From: Pseudomonadota bacterium
GTDB taxonomy: Bacteria > Desulfobacterota > Desulfobulbia > Desulfobulbales > SURF-16
Direction of reading: 5' to 3'
DNA length: 64,000 bases
NCBI GenBank assembly: GCA_018822545.1
Contig: JAHJKA010000049.1
Span: forward strand, 1 to 64,000
The notes beneath the pieces were generated by a model that saw only the letters and a program-made list of their open reading frames with translations, did not search any database and was not told the origin of the DNA. Positions 55,095-63,332 of the stretch are shown here, in pieces (the first letter of the stretch is position 1; each line of letters starts with the position of its first letter). The position numbers and the translations under genes are program-made.

Positions 55095-58000
55095 TGGACA
55101 TCATCAAGACCTCCATAGAAAAACCGGTGGCCATCACCGTTGCCGTCATCCTGGTGGTTATGTTCGGCCTTATCGGCCTGAACAAGCTGCCCGTTCAGCT
55201 TACACCCGATGTCGAGACCCCGAAGATCACGGTGAACACCACCTGGCCCGGCGCCACGCCCTATGAGATAGAAAAGGAAATCATTGAAAAGCAGGAAGAG
55301 GCCCTTAAGGGTCTGCGAGGCCTGACTGAGCTTGAGAGCGCAAGCTTTAACAGCTATGGCGAGATCTCTCTGTCTTTCGAACTCGACACCGATCTTGACG
55401 CCGCCCTGCTCCGGGTCTCCAATAAGATGAACGAGGTGTCAAACTATCCGGAAAATTCTAACCAACCAGTCATCGAGGCAGCAGGCGCCAGCAGTTCGCC
55501 GGTGATCTGGATGATGTTGAAGACCAAACCTGAAAACAGCCACCACATCAACGAGTTCAAAACTTTTTTTGAAAACAATATCCGCCAGCATCTTGAACGG
55601 GTCAAGGGGGTTGGCTCTCTCTTTGTTTTTGGTGGCACGGAAAACGAGCTTCATATCACCCTGGATGCTGAAAAGATGGCCCGCAACAATATCACCATCA
55701 ATCAGGTGATCGGCTCGGTGCGCAAAGCCAACACCACCATTTCGGCAGGCGTCCTCGGCATTGCCAAGAAAAATTACCGCATCCGAACAGTGAGTCAGTT
55801 CCAGTCACCCACCGAGGCACTCGATGTCGTTATTTTTGATGATGGCACCAAACGTGTTTATCTCCACGATGTGGCCCGGGTTGATAATGGCTTCAAAAAA
55901 GAAGATGTCGCTGTGGAGCAAAACGGCACCCAGGTCATTGTCATCGGTGTCCGTAAGGAGCAAGGCGCCAATGTTCTGGCCATGACCGAACAGATCGAAA
56001 GTAAGGTCACTCAGCTTAACGAAGGGTTGCTGGCCAAAAACGATCTGTACATCGACTGGGTATACGACCAGCGGCCTTACATCAATACTGCCATCGACCT
56101 GGTGAAACAGAACGTCCTGGTGGGCAGTATTCTGGCAATCTGCGTGTTGCTTATTTTTCTGCGCAGCATCCGATCCACCCTCACCACAGCGATTGCCATT
56201 CCCATTTCGGCCATCGGCACCTTTATCTTTTTGTGGATCATGGGCCGTAACCTGAACGTGGTGAGCCTGGCCGGTATCTCTTTTGCCGTGGGCATGCTGG
56301 TGGATAACTCCATCGTGGTTCTGGAAAATATCGACCGCCACCGCAAGATGGGCAAATCAGCCATGACTGCTGCCCATGATGGGGCCACCGAGGTCTGGGG
56401 AGCCGTGCTTGCCTCCACCGCCACCACGGTGGCTGTCTTTCTGCCGGTTATTTTTATGCAGGAAGAGGCAGGCCAGCTCTTTCGCGATATCGCCATTGCC
56501 ATCACCTTCTCCATCATTCTGAGTCTCTTTGTCTCAGTCTCGGTGATTCCCTCCCTCTTCCATCTTTTTTATCGCAACCAGAAGAGCCCCACCCAAGAGG
56601 CCAAGCAGACTCAGACAGGCGCCTTTTTTAGTATGATCGGCACCTTTTTTGTCGCCAAACTGATGACACTTTCTGATTTCTGCCTGAAAACAAATCGCAG
56701 TCGGACTTTCATTGTGGTCCTTTTTACCAGCCTCTCCATCGCTCTCACCTGGCTCCTCATGCCCCCTGCCGAATATCTCCCCCAGGGCAACAGAAACCTG
56801 ATCCTGAACATTCTCATTCCGCCCCCCGGCTATTCAGTGGACAAGATGAAGGAGATCGGCGGCTATGTATATAATGAAGTCGAACCCTATCTTAAGGAGG
56901 ATGGCAAGGATGGCATCCCCCAGATCAAGGATATTTTCTATGTCGCTTCCGATCGCATGACCCTCTTTGGTGGCCTTTCTGCCTATGAAACCAGGGCCAA
57001 GGAGATGATGCCTCTTTTTAACCGTATCATGCACTCCATCCCCGGTGTTTTTGGGGTCAGTATCCAGGCCGGTATCTTTGAAAGTGATATTGGCGAGGGC
57101 AATAACATCGACATTAACGTTTCCGGGGTGAGCATTGAGGCCATGATCAATGCCTCCCGCACGCTCTTTGGTACGGTGAGCCAGAAAATCCCCGGCGCCC
57201 AAGTGCGCCCCGTTCCTTCGCTGGAAACGAGCTACCCTGAGGTCAGGATCATTCCCAACAAGGAAAAACTGGCGGCAAACGGCCTCAGTGAAGAGGATCT
57301 CGGCATCTATATTGATATTCTGATGGATGGCCGCAAAATCGATGAATATCGCCCTGAGGGTATTAAACAGGTGGACCTGCTGATCAAGGGTAACGACACC
57401 ATCTTTACCACCCCGGAGGCCATCATCAAAAGCACCATTGTCAATAGTTTCGGCCAGCTGATCCGGGTGGGTGATGTCGCCGATCTTGTTTACACCGAAG
57501 GGATGCCGCAGATTAACCACCGGGAACGCCTGCGCACCATCACCCTGCAGGTCACACCACCCCCGGGCCTGCCTCTGCAGACCGCCATGGAAACCGTTCA
57601 AAATGAGGTGATCGCCGGTCTGCAAAATGCCGGTGCCCTTGATGGCGTTACAGTGACAGTGGGCGGTAATGCCGACAAATTAACGGAAACAAGACAGGCA
57701 CTGCAGTGGAACCTGCTGCTGGCTTTGCTCATCACCTATCTGCTCATGGCCGCCCTGTTTGAGAATTTTCTCTACCCGCTGATCATTCTCTTTTCGGTAC
57801 CCCTTGCTGCGGCCGGCGGTTTTGTCGGCCTGCGCCTGGTGGATATCTTCATTGCCCCCCAGGGTTTTGATGTCCTGGCCATGCTTGGCTTTATTATTCT
57901 GATCGGCACGGTGGTCAACAACGCCATTTTGATCGTCCATCAGTCCCTTAATAATGTACGCTACAACAACCTGCAGGGCGTGGCAGCCATCTCCGATGCC

Positions 58001-58222
58001 GTTCAGACCCGGATCAGGCCCATCTTCATGAGCGCCACCACCAGTGTTCTCGGCATGCTGCCCCTGGTGCTGTCAACGGGTTCGGGCAGTGAACTTTATC
58101 GGGGCCTGGGCAGCATCCTTCTTGGCGGCCTTGCCATGTCCACGCTATTCACCCTCTTTGTCATCCCCGCGCTGCTTGCCTTTGTCATCGGCATGGAAAG
58201 GAGTCGTCATGAAACTCTCTAG
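55094..58222 (+). CDS. RND efflux permease, AcrB/HAE1-like
   Basis: The 1042-residue length is standard. It begins with the first membrane segment (EKPVAITVAVILVVMFGLIGL). It has two large periplasmic loops and twelve expected segments. TM4 contains VGMLVDNSIVVLENIDRHRK, where AcrB has two adjacent Asp and this has Asp-Asn, as in several HAE/HME relatives. FIILIGTVVNNAILIVH in TM10 and TRIRPIFMSATTSVLGMLPL near TM11 are family marks. The substrate is unknown; drug, solvent or metabolite export is likely. Confidence 0.95.
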   Translation: MDIIKTSIEKPVAITVAVILVVMFGLIGLNKLPVQLTPDVETPKITVNTTWPGATPYEIEKEIIEKQEEALKGLRGLTELESASFNSYGEISLSFELDTDLDAALLRVSNKMNEVSNYPENSNQPVIEAAGASSSPVIWMMLKTKPENSHHINEFKTFFENNIRQHLERVKGVGSLFVFGGTENELHITLDAEKMARNNITINQVIGSVRKANTTISAGVLGIAKKNYRIRTVSQFQSPTEALDVVIFDDGTKRVYLHDVARVDNGFKKEDVAVEQNGTQVIVIGVRKEQGANVLAMTEQIESKVTQLNEGLLAKNDLYIDWVYDQRPYINTAIDLVKQNVLVGSILAICVLLIFLRSIRSTLTTAIAIPISAIGTFIFLWIMGRNLNVVSLAGISFAVGMLVDNSIVVLENIDRHRKMGKSAMTAAHDGATEVWGAVLASTATTVAVFLPVIFMQEEAGQLFRDIAIAITFSIILSLFVSVSVIPSLFHLFYRNQKSPTQEAKQTQTGAFFSMIGTFFVAKLMTLSDFCLKTNRSRTFIVVLFTSLSIALTWLLMPPAEYLPQGNRNLILNILIPPPGYSVDKMKEIGGYVYNEVEPYLKEDGKDGIPQIKDIFYVASDRMTLFGGLSAYETRAKEMMPLFNRIMHSIPGVFGVSIQAGIFESDIGEGNNIDINVSGVSIEAMINASRTLFGTVSQKIPGAQVRPVPSLETSYPEVRIIPNKEKLAANGLSEEDLGIYIDILMDGRKIDEYRPEGIKQVDLLIKGNDTIFTTPEAIIKSTIVNSFGQLIRVGDVADLVYTEGMPQINHRERLRTITLQVTPPPGLPLQTAMETVQNEVIAGLQNAGALDGVTVTVGGNADKLTETRQALQWNLLLALLITYLLMAALFENFLYPLIILFSVPLAAAGGFVGLRLVDIFIAPQGFDVLAMLGFIILIGTVVNNAILIVHQSLNNVRYNNLQGVAAISDAVQTRIRPIFMSATTSVLGMLPLVLSTGSGSELYRGLGSILLGGLAMSTLFTLFVIPALLAFVIGMERSRHETL

Positions 58223-59522
58223 TCTGCTCTTTATTCTTCTTCTCACGGCCTCTTCCTGTTTCGGGGCCAGCCTCATCGAGCTGCAGAAAAACGCCATTGA
58301 TAACCGGAAAATCATTGAACAATACCAGGCATATCTTGACAAGAGCAGTAAGGACGTCACCATTGCCAGAAGTAGCTTTATGCCCAATTTTGACGTGTCC
58401 TACTCCACCAACTCCCTGAATGAGAGCAATCCCCAGGAGGCCATCGACAATTCGGTGGCCTATGGTGTTATCACCTGGAATCTCTTTTCCGGCTTTTATG
58501 ATTATTACAATATCCGCTCTGCCCGCCTCCTTGAAAAAGCCCAGCTTTACAAGCTGCAATCCGTCAAACAGGATATCCAGCTCAACGTTGCCTTGCGTTA
58601 TCTCGAAATCTTCAATCGCCAAAGCAGCCTTGAGGTCGCCGAAGAATCCCATATCACCCTCAAAAAGCTGCATGAGGACGCCCAGAACCGCTTCTCGGTT
58701 GGCCTTATTGAAAAAAACGAGCTCCTGCGTTTTAAGGTGGATATGAACAATGCTGCTATCGCGGCCAAAAAAGCCCAGGCAGAACTCTCCAAAAGCTTGC
58801 AGCGCCTGGTGTTTGAGACAGATGCACCTATCAGCATGATTGATCTTGATTTCAAGGAGTTCAGCCAGTTACCCGTCCTTGAGAACCAGGAAAACTATCA
58901 GCTCAGCATGCTGACCAAGCGCAGCGAGATCATGGCCCTGGAAGAGCTGGCGAAGGCCGTTACCCTCCAGGTCAAGGCCGCCTATGCCGGCCGCTACCCT
59001 CGCCTGGATGTCAGCGGCAGCTATAGAAAATACGAGAACGACTATCTCACTGGTGACGGCGACTATTACGAAGAAGAGCTGCGCGGCAAAGCGGTGCTCA
59101 CCATGACCCTCTTTGACGGTTTTTCCCAACAGGCTGAAGTCAGCAAGGCCAAAAGCGAAAAACGAAGCGTTGCGGCCCAGCTCCAGGAGTTAAAAAAATC
59201 CCTGCACATGGAGCTCACCAACCTCTTTCTCGACTATGACGTAAGCATCGACAATGCCGCTGTCTCCCTGGCCACCATCGAGCAGGCCGAAGAAAATTTG
59301 CGGATTACCAGATTAAAATACAAGGAAGGTCTTGAAAAGGAGTCTGATCTCCTGGATGCCATCACCAATCTGTCCCGGGCCAAATATACCTATGTCACGG
59401 CCCGCACTGAGGTCTTTGCCAATTATTTCAAGATTACCCGAGCGGTTGAAAATTTCAACACGACACCCATTGAGCTCGTAGACTCCATGGCCTCAACCAA
59501 ACAAGAATCTTTTCAACAATGA
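58209..59522 (+). CDS. TolC family outer membrane channel
   Basis: The start at 58209 has AAGGAG at good spacing and gives a signal peptide (MKLSSLLFILLLTASSCFG); the frame is also open upstream within the pump gene. The rest is helical with two repeated halves, including SYSTNSLNESNPQ and ASYRKYEN-like beta strands (SGSYRKYENDYL). 437 residues is normal. The 14-base overlap with the pump gene indicates one transcript and a complete tripartite pump. Confidence 0.92.
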   Translation: MKLSSLLFILLLTASSCFGASLIELQKNAIDNRKIIEQYQAYLDKSSKDVTIARSSFMPNFDVSYSTNSLNESNPQEAIDNSVAYGVITWNLFSGFYDYYNIRSARLLEKAQLYKLQSVKQDIQLNVALRYLEIFNRQSSLEVAEESHITLKKLHEDAQNRFSVGLIEKNELLRFKVDMNNAAIAAKKAQAELSKSLQRLVFETDAPISMIDLDFKEFSQLPVLENQENYQLSMLTKRSEIMALEELAKAVTLQVKAAYAGRYPRLDVSGSYRKYENDYLTGDGDYYEEELRGKAVLTMTLFDGFSQQAEVSKAKSEKRSVAAQLQELKKSLHMELTNLFLDYDVSIDNAAVSLATIEQAEENLRITRLKYKEGLEKESDLLDAITNLSRAKYTYVTARTEVFANYFKITRAVENFNTTPIELVDSMASTKQESFQQ

Positions 59523-60322
59523 CCACTTTTAAATCACCCCTGGAACTCTATAAGATCCTGCCTCAGACCAACTGCAGGCAATGCGGCCTGCCCTCGTGCC
59601 TGGCCTTTGCCGCCGAGGTGCTCAAGGGAGGCAAACGTCTTGACTCCTGCCCCCACCTGTCCCCTAATATTCTCGACATCCACCAGAGCGACAGAAACAG
59701 CCCTACAGTTCTTGAGCAGGAGCTCAACGATTCCATGGATATCCTGCAGGCCCAGGTCGCTGATCTTGATTTCCAGGAAGCTGCCAAACGTTCAGGGGGT
59801 TTGGTGCACAACGGCAAACTGCTCATCAACTGCCTGGGCAACAAGTTTGAAATCAACGACAGGGGCAAGGTCTCCTCTCTCTGTCATACCAACCCCTGGT
59901 TTACCGTGCCTCTGCTCAACTATGTATTAAAAGGCAAAGGGACACCACCATCAGGTGAATGGGTGTCCTTCCGCGAATTGCCAGGCGGCAGCGAATGGAA
60001 CCCCCTCTACCGGCAACGCTGCGAAAAACCCCTCAAGCAGCTGGCCGACAAACACCCTGAGCTTTTTGCCGACCTCATTGACATCTTCAGCGGCCGGCAA
60101 CCACAGCATCATTTTGACGCGGACATCGGCGTCCAGCTCCTGCCCTACCCAAAACTACCGCTGCTCATCTGCTATTGGCAACCTGAAGAAGATTTGGTCT
60201 CCAAACTGCAGATATTTTACGACATCACCGCCGGTGACAACCTACCGACCGAATTCGTATACAGGTTAGGAGCAGGACTTGTCCGGATGCTTGAGAAAAT
60301 CTCGCAGCGCCATACGCTTTAA
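59519..60322 (+). CDS. Fe-S and DUF3786 domain protein
   Basis: The N-terminal 50 residues hold a four-cysteine cluster motif (TNCRQCGLPSCLAFAAEVLKG, then DSCPHL) like the 4Fe-4S domain of corrinoid/acetyl-CoA pathway proteins. The rest matches DUF3786 in character (LLINCLGNKFEINDRGKV, LLNYVLKGKG, PLLICYWQPEED). This pair of domains is common in Desulfobacterota; its function is not known. The ATG overlaps the TolC stop by four bases, so it is in the efflux operon, an unexpected association. Confidence 0.8.
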   Translation: MTTFKSPLELYKILPQTNCRQCGLPSCLAFAAEVLKGGKRLDSCPHLSPNILDIHQSDRNSPTVLEQELNDSMDILQAQVADLDFQEAAKRSGGLVHNGKLLINCLGNKFEINDRGKVSSLCHTNPWFTVPLLNYVLKGKGTPPSGEWVSFRELPGGSEWNPLYRQRCEKPLKQLADKHPELFADLIDIFSGRQPQHHFDADIGVQLLPYPKLPLLICYWQPEEDLVSKLQIFYDITAGDNLPTEFVYRLGAGLVRMLEKISQRHTL

Positions 60323-60349
60323 GGGGAGTTGTTGGAATAAAACTGGGTG

Positions 60350-61807
60350 TTACAATTTTCTTGAGATGGCGAAATAAAAAGTGACGCCCTTACCTGTCTC
60401 TGATTCGCTCCATACCTTGCCGCCATGAAGTTCGGCAATCTCTTTGACTATGGCAAGGCCAAGACCGCTGCCGGAGACATTCTGGCTGGTCACTTCACGT
60501 GCAAAAAGTTCAAACACCTTTTGACAGGCTTCAGGGTCGAGACAGGCCCCGTCGTTATGCACTGAAAAGATGTGTAAGAGAGGAGCCTTCTCATAAGCAA
60601 TGTCAATATGCGCCAAGCCCTCGCCACCATACTTCAAGGCATTATCAACAAAATTGCGAAAAACTCTTAACAGAGCCAATCTATCGGCAGTGACCTCAGG
60701 GATGTTTTCAGGCTCGTGCCACGTAATAGACCTATCATTCAAAGCCTTACTGTGCTCTTGGCGCACCTGGGCAAAAATATCTTTGGGATCGAGCACTTCA
60801 ACGTCAATGGGTTGTTCTTTGGTGGAGATATAGATATTGATCTGCTCAACGAGCTTGGTAATCTGCTCAGCTGAACGGATAATCTGCTGACAATAACGAC
60901 TGCCCTTCTCATCAAACAGATGGCCGTAGTGCTTCTCCAAAAGTTTAGTCAGACCATGGATGGAGACCACGGGATTTTTCAGATCGTGTGACACGGAGTA
61001 GGCAAAGAGCTTTATCTTTTCAAAGCTTTCCTCCAAACTCTGCTGGGTGGTATTTCTTTCGACAAGGCGCCTCTTACCATGAACAAAAGAAAAGACTATC
61101 ACCAGCAGGCCGAGTAACCAGAACAAAATATGACTCAGATAAATAACGCGTAACGCTTTGGCCTCCAGGGCCTGGTAGGGCGCCATGGAAAAGGAAACGC
61201 CCACAGCGCCTCGCACGTCGCCGGCTTTGTACCCCTGGGCCGCATGACACTTGAGACAAAAGGCGTTGGTAATCATCGGCCGCATCAGTCTCAACCAGGA
61301 CTCACCGTCATCGCCCTGAACAATCTCAAAGACCTCTTTTTCACCCTGCTCAAATTTGGCAAGGGCCCTTTTTTCCCAATCATCCGGGGCATTCTTCTCA
61401 TTGAGAAGTTTCAGACTGGTGATATGGCCCTTGACCTCATAGAGTTCCTCATACTGCTCCATGATCTGCCGCATCATGTAGGCAGGATTAAGCAGGGTAA
61501 GCCGTTTGCCGCTGGGGGTGACAATATCACGCTCGGGGATATGACTTAAGGCCGGATTAGGGGGAGTTTCCTTGGTCTCGGGGACATAAACGCCGCCATG
61601 CTTGTTCCCCCAGAGACGAAAGGCTTGATCCTTATTAAAAATGGTTAGCGCCTCTTTCTGAGCGAGCTCCATTGTCCTGCCCTTCTCCATGTCTACATAG
61701 AAATATCCGGACAGAGAACAAAGAAATGACCAACCAAAAACAGCAAGAATCGTAACCCGTTGCACCGACTGCAGGTCGTTGTTATAGATTTTGTTCCAAA
61801 TTCCCAT
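60350..61807 (-). CDS. Sensor histidine kinase with periplasmic Tll0287-like (DUF3365) heme domain
   Basis: A membrane segment (about residues 18-36) is followed by a periplasmic DUF3365-type domain with one c-type heme motif CLKCH in ITNAFCLKCHAAQGYKAGDVRGAVGVSFSM. A second membrane segment (about 222-242) leads to HisKA (FAYSVSHDLKNPVVSIHGL) and HATPase (RNFVDNALKYGG, SGSGLGLAIVKEIAELHGG). The ATG at 61807 was chosen; a TTG at 61885 would add 26 hydrophobic residues. It probably senses redox, NO or CO through the heme. No response regulator is adjacent. Confidence 0.9.
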   Translation of the reverse strand: MGIWNKIYNNDLQSVQRVTILAVFGWSFLCSLSGYFYVDMEKGRTMELAQKEALTIFNKDQAFRLWGNKHGGVYVPETKETPPNPALSHIPERDIVTPSGKRLTLLNPAYMMRQIMEQYEELYEVKGHITSLKLLNEKNAPDDWEKRALAKFEQGEKEVFEIVQGDDGESWLRLMRPMITNAFCLKCHAAQGYKAGDVRGAVGVSFSMAPYQALEAKALRVIYLSHILFWLLGLLVIVFSFVHGKRRLVERNTTQQSLEESFEKIKLFAYSVSHDLKNPVVSIHGLTKLLEKHYGHLFDEKGSRYCQQIIRSAEQITKLVEQINIYISTKEQPIDVEVLDPKDIFAQVRQEHSKALNDRSITWHEPENIPEVTADRLALLRVFRNFVDNALKYGGEGLAHIDIAYEKAPLLHIFSVHNDGACLDPEACQKVFELFAREVTSQNVSGSGLGLAIVKEIAELHGGKVWSESETGKGVTFYFAISRKL

Positions 61808-62080
61808 GGTCACGTTAGCATCACGACACACAACACATAAATAAAAGACGACAAAGAGAGCAAACGCCTCCGCAAAAAAGCACAAATATTACAATATCAT
61901 GAAATTATTGGATATCCAAAGAAAGATAGCAGAAGGTTTCGGAGCAGGGCATGAAGTCCTGCCGACCAGACAAGTCGTGCCCGTCAAAAGGAAATATCTA
62001 CCTGCTTAGGGCCACAGACTTAGGACAAGAAACACATCAATCAGCCTGCGGCCTGCGGAAGAAAGCAGCCGAGCTTGACA

Positions 62081-62299
62081 CTAGCTCTTAATGAGTTTGG
62101 CAATCTCGCCCTCTTCAGGGAAGCGGCCCAAGGCCTTTTTCGAAAAGATGTTTTTGCCGTCGACATCCACCTCAAAAACTCCACCTGAACTGGCAGTCAG
62201 TTGCACTCTCGCATCAAAGGCAGCCTGCAATTCGTCTCCCAAACTGGAAGCACGTGGCTTATAGTTTCACTTTGCGCAGTAGGTTATGATAATTTCCAT
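62081..62299 (-). CDS. SelW/Rdx family selenoprotein (in-frame TGA as selenocysteine)
   Basis: ATG at 62299 has AAGGAG nine bases upstream. The frame reads MEIIITYCAK, then TGA (62269-62267), then NYKPRASSLGDELQAAF, continuing to TAG at 62083. This gives 72 residues and the redox motif CxxU of SelW-type thioredoxin-fold proteins. C-terminal features match the family: SSGGVFEVDVDGKNIFSKKALGRFPEEGEI. A candidate SECIS hairpin lies just after the TGA. Gene callers reading TGA as stop will miss or truncate it. It probably has a thiol/selenol redox role in the cytoplasm; the partner is unknown. A pseudogene is unlikely because both sides of TGA are conserved. Confidence 0.88.
62233..62254 (-). promoter_or_regulatory. 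Candidate bacterial SECIS hairpin of the selenoprotein
   Basis: On the minus strand, CGT-(G)-CTTCC pairs with GGGAG-ACG around the loop AGTTT (62245-62241), which contains GU. The loop begins 21 bases after the TGA, a distance typical for SelB-binding hairpins. A second possible fold (AAACT/AGTTT with AAGC/GCTT) overlaps it. Confidence 0.55.
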
Positions 62300-62491
62300 C
62301 GAGCTCTTCTCCTTGAAATTAGACGGGATAAGCAAACAAATTAATCACTTCGCTGCTTGCTCGCCTCTCCATGAATATGCTATTATTTTAACAAATTACT
62401 TACAAGCAGAAAAACTGCCACACCATATGAACGTTGAGAAGTCCCCCTTCTTCTCATGGTAACCCATCCTGAAACCCTTTAAGGAGCACCA

Positions 62492-62857
62492 ATGGCAGCA
62501 AAGGAAAAGCAAGAGAAGGTCGGTAGGAAGTTTTTCCGTATCCCCCTGGAAGACCCCCATGATGCTTCTATTACTATTAATGGCAAAAAATTTGCGGTGA
62601 TTAATGTTGCCTCCCATGGCGTTGGCATTTATCTGGAGGACGCCGACACCTTTGATATCGACACAGAACTCACAGATGTCGATCTTTCAATTAATGGCAC
62701 ATCTTGCACAGTTAAGGGCCGCATTGCCCATGTAACCCCCGCCAGTATTCATTACCTCTGTGGCATTGAGATAATTGAGATGACCCAACAGGCAGCGGAT
62801 ATCCTTCAGGGCTTTATTGATCAGCATAACGCCAGCCTTTTTTCCTTTATGCCCTAG
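62492..62857 (+). CDS. PilZ domain protein
   Basis: The 121-residue single-domain protein contains RKFFR (RxxxR motif) near residue 13 and NVASHGVGIYL ([D/N]xSxxG), the two c-di-GMP binding motifs. AAGGAG precedes the ATG. It probably responds to c-di-GMP in the cytoplasm and could act on motility or adhesion. It is followed, after 14 bases, by a small possible DNA-binding gene and then ParA. Confidence 0.88.
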   Translation: MAAKEKQEKVGRKFFRIPLEDPHDASITINGKKFAVINVASHGVGIYLEDADTFDIDTELTDVDLSINGTSCTVKGRIAHVTPASIHYLCGIEIIEMTQQAADILQGFIDQHNASLFSFMP

Positions 62858-62871
62858 CAGACACCAAACCT

Positions 62872-63312
62872 ATGTCTTTTGCGCCGGAACGAACAAACAT
62901 CATTAAAGAAATAATGGCCGACGGCGCTCACTGCGGGGATCCAATACCCGTGATTGATGAGTTAACGCAACTCATCAGGCTGTACACTCCACAGAATCCT
63001 GTCGGCCCGAGCGGACGCAACACAACCCTCTCCTCGCCACTACTGTGCAAACTGCTCCCACCGGATTACAGCAGAAAAAAAAGCAACTTCCATCTCTCCC
63101 ATGATGTTACCGAGGGCTTAGAGAACGCAATACGCTTTCTTCGGGATCAACTGCCGCTGGGCTCAAAAATGGAGATCACTAAATCAAAAATTGTAGAATA
63201 CGCCCTTGAACTCCTCCTTGAGGACTTCGACGAATACGGAGTCGACTCTATCCTGGCCCAAAAAATCTTAAAAGAATTTCAGGATAAAGGCGATACTAAT
63301 GAGCTTACTTAA
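62872..63312 (+). CDS. Small protein of unknown function, possible ParA partner
   Basis: The 146-residue protein has a polar N-terminal half and a helical C-terminal half (HDVTEGLENAIRFLRDQLPLGSKMEITKSKIVEYALELLLEDF), which looks like a ribbon-helix-helix or other DNA-binding fold by its strand plus two helices pattern. It starts 14 bases after pilZ and ends 20 bases before the ParA gene. Position suggests a centromere-binding or adaptor partner, but no family was recognised. Confidence 0.55.
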   Translation: MSFAPERTNIIKEIMADGAHCGDPIPVIDELTQLIRLYTPQNPVGPSGRNTTLSSPLLCKLLPPDYSRKKSNFHLSHDVTEGLENAIRFLRDQLPLGSKMEITKSKIVEYALELLLEDFDEYGVDSILAQKILKEFQDKGDTNELT

Positions 63313-63332
63313 AGAACGTTGAGAAACAACCC

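Noticed and set aside
58044-58208. Upstream extension of the TolC frame
   Set aside because: It overlaps the end of the RND pump; the ATG at 58209 has a ribosome site and signal peptide.
62081-62299. Reading the SelW-like gene as a pseudogene with a nonsense codon
   Set aside because: The stop is TGA exactly at the U position of the CxxU motif, the C-terminal part is family-like, and a suitable hairpin follows.
62872-63312. Calling the small gene parB
   Set aside because: It is 146 residues long and shows none of the ParB motifs such as GERR; only position links it to ParA.
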